A DNA stretch of 64,000 nucleotides. It comes from Chryseomonas sp014190935. Its GTDB lineage: Bacteria; Pseudomonadota; Gammaproteobacteria; Pseudomonadales; Pseudomonadaceae. The notes under the pieces were generated by a model. That model saw only the letters and a program-made list of their open reading frames with translations, was not told the origin of the DNA and made no database searches. A program made the position numbers and the translations under genes. The stretch covers positions 1,116,001-1,180,000 of the forward strand of contig NZ_JACHVV010000002.1 in the NCBI RefSeq assembly GCF_014190935.1, in the 5' to 3' direction. Positions 43,930-51,840 of the stretch are shown here, piece after piece; the stretch's first letter is position 1, and the number at the start of each line of letters is the position of its first letter.

Positions 43930-45000
43930 TTGCCCACCCCGCCTGTCCCCTCGCCCTATCCTCCACTGCTGCAATGGCTGGCCCTGATCCTCTGCTCCGC
44001 CCTGGTCGGTGGCGGACTCAGCTGGCTGCAGGTACCCGCGGCGCTCTTTCTCGGCCCCATGCTGGTGGCCATCGCCTTTGGCGTCTGCGGCGCCACCATT
44101 CGCCTGCCGCGGCAGCTGTTCCAGACTGGCCAGGGCGTGGTGGGCTGCCTGATCGCCCATGCCATGACCGCTGCGGTGCTGCTCACGGTCGCCGAACACT
44201 GGCCGGTGATGCTGCTGGCCACTGCCCTGACCGTACTGCTCAGCCTGCTCACCGGCGCCCTGCTGGTGCGCTTCGGTGGTCTGCCCGGTAGTACCGCCGC
44301 CTGGGGCACCACGCCTGGCGCCGCGGCCGCCATGGTGGCCATGGCCGAGGAATACGGCGCCGATCCACGCATCGTCGCCACCATGCAATACGTGCGGGTG
44401 GTCTGCGTGGTGCTGATCAGTGCCCTGGTCGGCCGGTTGCTGGGTGCCGAAGGCAGCGGCACCGGGCATCAGGCGACGGTGGTCAGCCTGGACGGCCATT
44501 TCGCCTTCAACCTGGCGCTGACCCTGGTGGTGGCCCTTGCCGGCAGCTGGCTGGGCGGCCGGCTGTTTCCTGCCGGTGCGCTGCTGCTGCCGATCGCCCT
44601 GGGCACCCTGCTGCAACTCAATGGCTGGCTGGACATCACCCTGCCCCATCTGCTGCTCGCGGCGGCCTATGGCGCCATGGGCTGCTATGTAGGCCTGAGA
44701 TTCGACCGGGCCACGGTCGCCTATGTCTGGCGCGCCCTGCCAAAGATGATCTTCGCCTCGCTGCTGCTGATCGCCCTGTGCGCCCTCTCGGCACTGCTGA
44801 TGGCGAGGCTGATGCACGTGGACTTTCTGACCGCCTACCTGGCGACCAGTCCGGGCGGACTGGATTCCATGGCCATCATCGCGGTGGATGCCCATGCCGA
44901 TGTCGGCCTGGTGCTGGCCATGCAGGCGTTGCGCCTGATCGGGGTGGTGCTGACCGGGCCGTTGCTGGCCCGGCAACTGGTCAAGCTGGCCCGCACCTAG
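43930..45000 (+). CDS. AbrB-family membrane protein (YP_AbrB duplication type)
   Basis: Integral membrane protein of 356 residues with nine or ten hydrophobic segments forming two related halves, as in the AbrB family (formerly called putative ammonia monooxygenase). Family markers: LGPMLVAI near residue 38, GSTAAWGTTPGAAAAMVAMA near 120 and a matching TSPGGLDSMAIIA near 310. Its physiological role is not established and it is unrelated to the Bacillus regulator AbrB. Translation probably starts at TTG after GGAG. It follows betT by 129 bases. Confidence 0.85.
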   Translation: MPTPPVPSPYPPLLQWLALILCSALVGGGLSWLQVPAALFLGPMLVAIAFGVCGATIRLPRQLFQTGQGVVGCLIAHAMTAAVLLTVAEHWPVMLLATALTVLLSLLTGALLVRFGGLPGSTAAWGTTPGAAAAMVAMAEEYGADPRIVATMQYVRVVCVVLISALVGRLLGAEGSGTGHQATVVSLDGHFAFNLALTLVVALAGSWLGGRLFPAGALLLPIALGTLLQLNGWLDITLPHLLLAAAYGAMGCYVGLRFDRATVAYVWRALPKMIFASLLLIALCALSALLMARLMHVDFLTAYLATSPGGLDSMAIIAVDAHADVGLVLAMQALRLIGVVLTGPLLARQLVKLART

Positions 45001-45021
45001 CCCGAGGTGAAGGCCGGGCCA

Positions 45022-45282
45022 TCAGGCCGAGCGGCGGCGCTCGACCTGGGCGGTAATGTTGTAGCCCTCAGCGGCGTGGCCGCGCACCACTACCCGGGCA
45101 TCCGGATAGAACCCCTTCAGGCGCTGTTCGAAAAGAAAGTAGATCTCCGCGCCGACCCGGATCTCCGCGGGATCGGTCAGGGTCAGGGAAAAGTTGCGCA
45201 CGGGATCGGCGGCATGCTGCGACTCGTTTTCCTCGATGCGCTGCATGGCGTCTTCGACGATCTGTTCGGCGATCTGCGACAT
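45022..45282 (-). CDS. Hypothetical protein (86 aa)
   Basis: Soluble 86-residue protein starting MSQIAEQIVEDAMQRIEE with a strong ribosome site GGGAGGT 5 bases from the ATG. The first third is an acidic helix; the rest (FSLTLTDPAEIRVGAEIYFLFEQRLKG in part, then YNITAQVERRRSA) suggests beta strands. No family recognised. It is convergent with the AbrB-type gene and divergent from the diguanylate cyclase gene. The ribosome site and composition support a real gene. Confidence 0.7.
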   Translation of the reverse strand: MSQIAEQIVEDAMQRIEENESQHAADPVRNFSLTLTDPAEIRVGAEIYFLFEQRLKGFYPDARVVVRGHAAEGYNITAQVERRRSA

Positions 45283-45487
45283 CTTTGACCTCCCGGTCGG
45301 GCAGTTGGCAGGGTGCCATCCCAAGGACGGCTGTATCGCTAGTGACCACGGCTGCGCCTCGGGGATTCGTGCGCTCTGCAAGATTCCGACGAAACTGTAG
45401 ACTTATCTGACTTTTATCTCCGTGTAGTGGCCTGAATCGCCCGGCTCGCGGTCTCCTGCACACCGAGGACGAGGAAGCTACCCCGCC

Positions 45488-47026
45488 ATGGTCGACGCCG
45501 ACGATACCCCCCTTCCACCGCGGAACCCGGCCACCCAGCGCCGGGCGCTGTGGCTGCTGGTCTGTGCCGTCGCGGTGATCCTGGCGCTGGAGTCCTGGCA
45601 GGTGTGGCGCAACTACCAGAACGCCTTCGCCAGCGCGCGCAGCGACGTCGGCAACATCGCCCTGGCGGCGGCGCAGCATGCCGACGACGCCATCAAGGAA
45701 GCGGATTCGCTGCTGGTCAGCATCCGCGACCGCCTGGAGGATCAACCCCTCGATCAGCTGGACCGCCCCCGCGTGCATCGCCTGCTGGCGCGCCAGGCCG
45801 CCCTCCTGCCGCAACTGCACGGGCTGTTCGTCTACGATCGCGACGGCGAATGGCGGGTGACCGACAAGAGCAGCGAGCCGCCCCGGGCCAACAATGCCGA
45901 TCGCGAGTATTTCCAGTTCCACCGCCAGCACGCCGCCGACGTGCTGCACGTCGGCACGGTGATCGAGAGTCGCAGCACCCACGAGTTGATCATCCCGGTA
46001 TCACGCCGCCTGGAAGACCGCGACGGCCGCTTCGCCGGTGTCCTGCTCGCCACCATCCGCCTGCAGTACTTCGTCGACTACTACGAGCGCTTCAAGCTGG
46101 ACGCTCGCGGCGCCATCACCCTGGCGCAGGACGACGGCACCCTGATGGTCCGCCGCCCCTATTTGCCCGAGCACGTCGGCACCCCGCTGGCCTCTGGCGA
46201 CCTGTTTCGCCAGTACGTGAGCCAGGCGCCCAACGGTACCGCCCTGGTGCGCGCCATGCTCGATGGTCGCGAGCGGCTCTATGCCTTCCAGCACCTGGAG
46301 GGCTATCCGCTGGTGGCCCTGGCCGGTATTTCCAGGAGCGACATCCTCGCCAGCTGGCGCCAGGACATGCTGAGATCGGTGACCGTGGTCGGCCTCATCA
46401 TCGTCGGCATGCTGGTCTTCGGCTTCAGCCTGCTGCGCGAGATCCGCGCCGGCGAACGCAGCGCCCTGGCCCTGCGCCAGGCCCATGACGAGTTGCACCT
46501 GCTGACGCTCAGGGACAGCCTGACCGGGCTGGGCAATCGTCGCCAGTTCGACAACCTGCTGCCGGTGGAGCTGGCCCGGGCGCAACGCAACGCCCAGTCG
46601 CTCAGCCTGCTGATGATCGACATCGATCACTTCAAGGCCTACAACGACCACTATGGCCATCCCGCGGGCGATCGCTGCCTGCAGGCGGTGGCCGGCGTGG
46701 TGGCCTCGGCGGCGCGGCGCCCGGGCGACCTGGCGGCGCGTTACGGCGGTGAGGAGATGGTCCTGCTGCTGCCCAACTGCGACGAAAGCGGCGCCCAGCG
46801 CGTGGCCGCCACCGTCCAGGAACGCCTGCAGGCACTGGAGGTGGCCCACGCCACCAGTCCCTTCGGTCGCATCACCGTCAGTCTCGGCATCGCCGTCCAG
46901 CCGCCCGGCCAGACCCCGCCGCCCCAGCCCGCCGACCTGCTGGCCAGCGCCGATGCCGCGCTCTACCGCGCCAAGCACCTGGGCCGCAATCGCACCCATC
47001 CGCCGCTGGAAGGTCAGGCGCCCTAG
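45488..47026 (+). CDS. Diguanylate cyclase with periplasmic Cache sensor
   Basis: Membrane protein of 512 residues that should make cyclic di-GMP. TM1 at about 20-40, a periplasmic double-Cache-like domain (LFVYDRDGEWRVTDKS, REYFQFHR, ELIIPVSRR) to about 285, TM2 near 300-320, then a GGDEF domain. The active site reads YGGEEM in place of GGEEF, a tolerated change, and RPGD just before it fits the RxxD inhibitory site. SLTGLGNRRQFD and IDIDHFKAYNDHYGH are present. Another cyclase gene is convergent with it. Confidence 0.9.
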   Translation: MVDADDTPLPPRNPATQRRALWLLVCAVAVILALESWQVWRNYQNAFASARSDVGNIALAAAQHADDAIKEADSLLVSIRDRLEDQPLDQLDRPRVHRLLARQAALLPQLHGLFVYDRDGEWRVTDKSSEPPRANNADREYFQFHRQHAADVLHVGTVIESRSTHELIIPVSRRLEDRDGRFAGVLLATIRLQYFVDYYERFKLDARGAITLAQDDGTLMVRRPYLPEHVGTPLASGDLFRQYVSQAPNGTALVRAMLDGRERLYAFQHLEGYPLVALAGISRSDILASWRQDMLRSVTVVGLIIVGMLVFGFSLLREIRAGERSALALRQAHDELHLLTLRDSLTGLGNRRQFDNLLPVELARAQRNAQSLSLLMIDIDHFKAYNDHYGHPAGDRCLQAVAGVVASAARRPGDLAARYGGEEMVLLLPNCDESGAQRVAATVQERLQALEVAHATSPFGRITVSLGIAVQPPGQTPPPQPADLLASADAALYRAKHLGRNRTHPPLEGQAP

Positions 47027-47054
47027 GCGTGGCCCGGGCGCCGTGCGGACGGGA

Positions 47055-48074
47055 CTAGCCGCAGATCATGCCGCCGCGGTAATGCACCCGGTCCTTGCCG
47101 GCGCGCTTGGCCTGATAGAGCTCGCCATCGGCCTGCTTGAGCAGATCAGAGGGCTGATAGCCCGGCGCGAGGCGCGCCACCCCGGCACTGAAGGAAAAAC
47201 AGCTGCCGGTGCAGGTGTTGCTGCGGCTGTCGTCCAGCAACGCCTGCAGTCGCTGCGCCAGCTGGCGTTCATCCTCGGCCTGCAATAGCACGCCGAATTC
47301 CTCGCCGCCCAGGCGCCCGAAGCGTCCCCCCGGGAAGTGTCTGACCAGGATGCCGGCCATCTCCTTGAGCACCTGGTCACCGACGTCATGGCCGAATCTG
47401 TCGTTGATCCGCTTGAAGTCGTCGATGTCGAGCATGACGAAATACCAGGACGGCGAACCCTCGCGGCAGACCTGTTCCATGTCCAGCATCAGCGCGCGTC
47501 GGTTGCTGATCCCGGTGAGGGCGTCGGTTTCCGCCTGCAGCCGATAGCTTTCCTTGAGTTCCAGGGTGCTGGCGACGATGCGTACGAAGGTGGCATTGAG
47601 CAGCAGCCCCAGCGCCAGGCTGGCCCCCAGCATGACCACGAACAGCGGCAGGGCCGCCGCGGTGATGGTGTCCAGTTCGCCATAGAACAGCAGCAGCCAG
47701 ACCGCCACGGCGGCGATGCCGTAGTCGAGCACATGGGAAAACAGAATGGTCGAGCCGAGGATGATGACGATGGCCATGGGAATCATCCAGGCATGGCCGG
47801 CCTCGCCCATGCTGAGGATCTGGAAGCGAAAGGCCAGGGCCTCGAACAGCACGAACACCAGGGCGAACAGGCGCCAGACGGCGAAACGCCGGGCAGTGGT
47901 CATGGTCAGGCAGGAGCCGATCATGCCGGCGAAGGCCAGCCAGCCCCACGCCGGTACCCCGGCGGTCAGGAAGGGATTGATCAGCACGCTGATCAACCAG
48001 CCGAGGATGCCGGTGCTCTGAGCTAGCACATTGGGCAACTGCAGCATCTGGCGAATGTGAGTCTGATAAGTCAT
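47055..48074 (-). CDS. Diguanylate cyclase with multi-helix membrane N-terminus
   Basis: Protein of 339 residues with about five or six membrane helices in the first 170 residues and a C-terminal GGDEF domain with canonical LGGEEF near residue 268. DALTGISNRRALML and LDIDDFKRINDRFGHDVGD are intact. No RxxD inhibitory site is seen before the active site, so feedback control may be absent. It is convergent with the Cache-type cyclase (28-base gap) and divergent from the HDOD gene. Signal unknown. Confidence 0.9.
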   Translation of the reverse strand: MTYQTHIRQMLQLPNVLAQSTGILGWLISVLINPFLTAGVPAWGWLAFAGMIGSCLTMTTARRFAVWRLFALVFVLFEALAFRFQILSMGEAGHAWMIPMAIVIILGSTILFSHVLDYGIAAVAVWLLLFYGELDTITAAALPLFVVMLGASLALGLLLNATFVRIVASTLELKESYRLQAETDALTGISNRRALMLDMEQVCREGSPSWYFVMLDIDDFKRINDRFGHDVGDQVLKEMAGILVRHFPGGRFGRLGGEEFGVLLQAEDERQLAQRLQALLDDSRSNTCTGSCFSFSAGVARLAPGYQPSDLLKQADGELYQAKRAGKDRVHYRGGMICG

Positions 48075-48178
48075 TGCACAACTCGAACGCCAAATTTAGT
48101 GGCCAACTGATATCACTGGATGCTATCCCATTCGTGGCCCGTCGTCGGCGGAAAGCGGACTCAAGCAAGACAATAGAC

Positions 48179-48208
48179 GTCTGGTCATCGCTTCGCCTGT
48201 GACCAGAC
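48179..48208. promoter_or_regulatory. Perfect 9-bp inverted repeat in divergent intergenic region
   Basis: GTCTGGTCA, 12 bases, TGACCAGAC. It lies in the 343-base gap (48075-48417) between the minus-strand cyclase and the plus-strand HDOD gene, which otherwise shows no recognised element. It could be an operator or a hairpin in a leader. Confidence 0.4.
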
Positions 48209-48417
48209 CGCATAGGACCACCGCCGCGCGCGGACCGAGCAAACGGACGGCGGCGAAATGACGCCACCGGTCAGCTCGTCCTGCAAACCGCAGCGCCCGG
48301 CCCGCTAAGCTCTTCGCTGTGGATTCTCGGCTAGGCTTGGCAGTGCCCAGGCCGTCGTTCATCCTTTCAACGACTTATCAGCTCCCACCCTCGGTATAGA
48401 ACAAACCAGGCGCCATC

Positions 48418-49227
48418 ATGGAAATCGATGCTCTGTTCGATCACCTGCATACCCTTCCCAGCATTCCCAAGGTGGCTCAGGAGCTGATCCAGCAGTTCGA
48501 CGATCCCGACAGCAGCATCGAAGACGTCGCCCGCAACCTGGCGCTGGATCCGGTGCTCTCGGCCAAGGTCCTGCGCCTGGCCAACTCGGTGCGCTTTCGC
48601 GGCGTGCGACCGTCCACCAGCATCGAAGGCGCCGCCATCCGCCTGGGCTTCGACGCCCTGCGCACTCTGGTGCTGGCCTCGGCGGTGACCGCGGCCTTCC
48701 GCCACAACCCCAGCTTCGATCCACGGGATTTCTGGCAGCACAGCTTCGATGTGGCCAGCATCTGCCGCGTACTCGCCCGCCAGGCCGGCGCCGATCCCGA
48801 GACCGCCTTCACCTGCGGCATGCTGCACAGCATCGGCGAGTTGCTGATCAGGACCGCGGCGCCCGACATCGCCGAGCGCATCGACGCCGAGCAGCGCGCC
48901 CCGGTGGCCGCCGACCAGGCCATCGGCTTCGGCTATCCGGAGGTGGGCGCCGAGCTGGCCCGCCGCTGGCAGCTGCCGGTGGTGATCCAACATGCCATCG
49001 CCTACCAGTTGCATCCCCAGGATGCGCCCGAGGATTCCGCGCCGGCGCGCATGGTCGCCCAGGCGCGCCTGATTTCCTTCGTCCTGCGGCGTCACGGCGG
49101 CATCAACGACCAGGCCAAGGCGGCCCTGGCCAATCCGCTGCTGGAAGGCGTGGATCTGGAGCTGCTGCTGGGCGAGTTGCCCGAGGTGATAGAGGCGGAC
49201 AAGGCCTTCGGTACCCTGATCAACTGA
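48418..49227 (+). CDS. HDOD-domain protein
   Basis: Soluble 269-residue protein made almost wholly of an HDOD domain (LPSIPKVAQELIQQFDDPDSSI, DPVLSAKVLRLANS, GMLHSIGELLIRTAAP, GYPEVGAELARRW). HDOD is related to HD hydrolases but usually lacks catalytic metal ligands and acts in signalling. It lies beside two diguanylate cyclases, so a role in the same signalling network is plausible but unproven. The ATG gives the standard N-terminus. Confidence 0.9.
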   Translation: MEIDALFDHLHTLPSIPKVAQELIQQFDDPDSSIEDVARNLALDPVLSAKVLRLANSVRFRGVRPSTSIEGAAIRLGFDALRTLVLASAVTAAFRHNPSFDPRDFWQHSFDVASICRVLARQAGADPETAFTCGMLHSIGELLIRTAAPDIAERIDAEQRAPVAADQAIGFGYPEVGAELARRWQLPVVIQHAIAYQLHPQDAPEDSAPARMVAQARLISFVLRRHGGINDQAKAALANPLLEGVDLELLLGELPEVIEADKAFGTLIN

Positions 49228-49351
49228 CCGGCCGTCCCCTGCCCGGGCAGCGCCACCGCCTGGATCACAAATCTGCCAGCCGGTTGTGGCAAAAGTCGAA
49301 CGGGTACCTCAAGAATCGGTCGAAGCGTTATAGCTGACAGGAGTGATTGCG

Positions 49352-49624
49352 ATGGCCGAGCCGCTGAAGTTCACGGATGCGAACACCATTATCAAGGGCG
49401 CTTTTCAACCGATGCTGTGCGCCATGACCGCCCAGGATCAGGCGACCTTCAACGTCGAGGTCTATGCGCCCAACGGCACGGCGCTCCTGCAACGCCGCAT
49501 CGCTCGGGTCGATCTGCTGGACAATTCCCTGCTGGAAGCCTTCATCTGCGACAGCCGCGCCCGCATCGAGCGGGCCACCCACGAGCGCCTCGACTGGCAG
49601 GTCCGCTACACCCGCGCCTGCTGA
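49352..49624 (+). CDS. Hypothetical protein (90 aa)
   Basis: Soluble 90-residue protein starting MAEPLKFTDANTIIKGAFQP. AGGAG lies 8 bases before the ATG. Two Cys at about residues 26 and 69 and a terminal Cys; no membrane segment. The middle (ATFNVEVYAPNGTALLQRRI) looks like a beta hairpin. No family recognised. A clear terminator follows, shared with the convergent gene. Confidence 0.7.
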   Translation: MAEPLKFTDANTIIKGAFQPMLCAMTAQDQATFNVEVYAPNGTALLQRRIARVDLLDNSLLEAFICDSRARIERATHERLDWQVRYTRAC

Positions 49625-49657
49625 GGCCGCTTCTGCGCTCAGTCGCTGCGATCGAAC

Positions 49658-49682
49658 AAAGGCGCCCCGAGAGGCGCCTTTT
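49658..49682. terminator. Bidirectional rho-independent terminator
   Basis: AAAGGCGCC, 6-base loop, GGCGCCTTTT. T-runs occur on both strands after the stem, and it lies between the convergent 90-residue and 84-residue genes. Confidence 0.85.
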
Positions 49683-49691
49683 GCTTGGCCA

Positions 49692-49946
49692 TCAATCGTT
49701 GAGCACGCGCTTCTGCTGGCTGCTCTGGGCCTTGGTGGCCGGGGTCCTGTCGGCCTTCTTCTGGGTGGACGGCGTGGCGGTGGAGGTATCGTCCGCGCTG
49801 TCTCTGTTGCTGGTGTTGGAGCTGCCCGGCGCGCCGATGCCGTTGCCGGTCACCCCGGCGTCGTTGTTGTTGCTGGCGGCCAGGCTGGGACCGGCCACCA
49901 GGGCCAGGGCAGCGCTCAGGGCAAGGATCAGCGGGGTCTTGCGCAT
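49692..49946 (-). CDS. Small exported Ser/Asn/Thr-rich protein (84 aa)
   Basis: Starts MRKTPLILALSAALALVAGPSLAA, a textbook signal peptide with cleavage expected after about residue 23. The mature part of about 60 residues is rich in Asn, Ser, Thr, Asp and Lys with no Cys or aromatic residues and is probably disordered. GGAGGA precedes the ATG. No family is recognised; periplasmic location is inferred. Confidence 0.72.
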   Translation of the reverse strand: MRKTPLILALSAALALVAGPSLAASNNNDAGVTGNGIGAPGSSNTSNRDSADDTSTATPSTQKKADRTPATKAQSSQQKRVLND

Positions 49947-50098
49947 CTTGGTGTCCTCCGGCCGCGAAAGGAAGGGTGTCGCGGGCTGCACCCTGCCTGA
50001 TTAGGCCAAAGCCCGGGCCAAGCGTTCCCAGCTTCCTATAGACTAACGGCCATCCCGCCGCACCCCGACAGGTGCGGCCGTCGCGTTCAGGAGTTGCC

Positions 50099-50866
50099 GT
50101 GAAGCACCGTTACCTCATCGTCGATCGCACCGCGCTCGATACCCCCGCGCTGTTCGACTATCTGGCCGAGGCGCCGCAGCACCGCGTCATCGTTTCCGGC
50201 AGCACGGCCGAGCAACTGTTCGCGGCGGAGCTCTGGCCGCGCCTGCGCGAACGCCTGGCGCCCCACGCCGAGCGCTTCTTCTTCGCCGACTCCAGCGGTC
50301 CGTTGCTGCAGGCCGAGCTGGAGGGCCGCAAGCCCGGTCTGCTGGACCGCGAACTGACCCTGGCCTTCAAGCAGGCGGTGACCGCCGATGCCGAGGACGA
50401 CCGCGTCCTGACCCGCATTCGCCGCGAGTTGCTCGATACCGATGACGACTACCAGGCCAATCGCCGCATCTTCCTCAACAGCCTGCTCGGCCAGATGCGC
50501 CGGGCCCTGCCAGCGGGCGCGGTGACCGTCGGCAACTGGCAGGACGCCGTCCGCCAGGCCATCGCCGCCGCCCAGCAGGGCCTGGCAAAGGGCTTCGCTC
50601 CGGGCCTGGCCGATGCGCCCTTCAAGGTCTTTCTCAAGGCCTATCCGCTGGCGGCGCGCTATGTCGCCCAGCTCGCCGTACTGCTGATCACCGCGGGGCG
50701 CCAGGACAACGACGTCCTCATCGATCGCTTCGTCGCCCAGGATCCGGCTTTGGTCGCCACCCTGTTCGACGGTCTGCTGACCGAAGACGATGACCAGCGT
50801 CAGGCCTACACCGCCCTCAAGCGCACCCTGGATGCCCTGGGGACCGGCGGCCAGGCGCTGCACTGA
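50099..50866 (+). CDS. Hypothetical protein (255 aa)
   Basis: Soluble 255-residue protein starting at GTG (KHRYLIVDRTALDTPALFDYL) after AGGAG; an upstream GTG-type extension is weaker. Predicted mostly helical, without membrane segments or obvious catalytic motifs. One stretch, LLITAGRQDNDVLIDRFVAQD, is acidic. It is convergent with the sirtuin gene, with only 4 bases between stops. I do not recognise a family. Confidence 0.7.
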   Translation: MKHRYLIVDRTALDTPALFDYLAEAPQHRVIVSGSTAEQLFAAELWPRLRERLAPHAERFFFADSSGPLLQAELEGRKPGLLDRELTLAFKQAVTADAEDDRVLTRIRRELLDTDDDYQANRRIFLNSLLGQMRRALPAGAVTVGNWQDAVRQAIAAAQQGLAKGFAPGLADAPFKVFLKAYPLAARYVAQLAVLLITAGRQDNDVLIDRFVAQDPALVATLFDGLLTEDDDQRQAYTALKRTLDALGTGGQALH

Positions 50867-50870
50867 GGCG

Positions 50871-51644
50871 CTAGAGGCGCTCCAGCAGCGCCGGCAGGAT
50901 CACCCCGGCTGCGCCCAGCAGCTGCCAGTCCTTGTTGAAATCCGCCGCCGGTTGCGGATCGATGCGCACCACCGTGGCGCCCTGCTGGCGCGCCACCCCT
51001 GGCAGACTCGCCGCCGGCTGCACCAGGCCGGAGGTGCCGACCACCAGGCAGAGGTCACAGCGCTCGGCCAGGGCCCAGGCGCTGGCCAGGGCCTCTGCCG
51101 GTAACGCCTCGCCGAACCAGACCACGCCAGGCCGGGCCAGACCGCCACAGGCGGGACAGCGCGGCGGCGTCACGAGTTGTTCTGCCTCTTCCGGCACCGT
51201 CGGCGCCGTCAGCGGTCGCGCGCAATCAAAGCAGCGCGGCGCATGCAGGCTGCCGTGCAGGTGGATGACCGCGCGACTGCCCGCGCGCTCGTGCAGGTCG
51301 TCGACGTTCTGGGTAACCAGGCGCAACTGCCCGTGCCGACGCCCCCACTCCGCCAGGGCACGATGGGCGGCATTGGGCTGGGCCGCCAGCACCTGGGCAC
51401 GACGCCCTTCGTACCAGCTCCAGACCCGCGCCGGGTCCTCGCTGAAGGCTTCCGCCGTGGCCAGTTGCGCCGGGTCGAAGCGCGCCCAGAGGCCGGTCAG
51501 GGCTTCGCGAAAGGTGGCGATGCCGCTTTCCGCCGACACGCCGGCACCGGTCAGGACCAGCACCTCGTCGGCCTGGCGCAGGCGTTCGAGCAGCTCCGGC
51601 GGCAACGCGGCGAGACCGTCTCGGCAATCGATGGGATTGGGCAT
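50871..51644 (-). CDS. NAD-dependent protein deacylase, Sir2 family
   Basis: Sirtuin of 257 residues that removes acyl groups from lysine using NAD. NAD-binding GAGVSAESGIATFR lies near residue 33, TQNVDDLHERAG near 113 with the catalytic His in HLHGSLH near 130. Two Cys pairs (CFDC and CPACGG) form the zinc site. The start at 51644 follows AGGAG; two upstream ATG/GTG codons exist. Similar to CobB-type or class U/III sirtuins; acyl preference not predictable. Confidence 0.92.
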   Translation of the reverse strand: MPNPIDCRDGLAALPPELLERLRQADEVLVLTGAGVSAESGIATFREALTGLWARFDPAQLATAEAFSEDPARVWSWYEGRRAQVLAAQPNAAHRALAEWGRRHGQLRLVTQNVDDLHERAGSRAVIHLHGSLHAPRCFDCARPLTAPTVPEEAEQLVTPPRCPACGGLARPGVVWFGEALPAEALASAWALAERCDLCLVVGTSGLVQPAASLPGVARQQGATVVRIDPQPAADFNKDWQLLGAAGVILPALLERL

Positions 51645-51840
51645 GGATGCGTTGACTCCTGACATCTGCGGCAAAACAACAGGGTCTTGCGGACCGCGAA
51701 AAAGACCGAAAGTGTGACGCTACTCGACGGATGGTGAGTCCACTCATCGTTTTCCGGGGAACTGAGGTTCACCCTTTTCGCCACAGGCCGATAATCCGGG
51801 AGTCCGCGTCCGATGTCGCTCCTACCCTAACGGTATGTGA

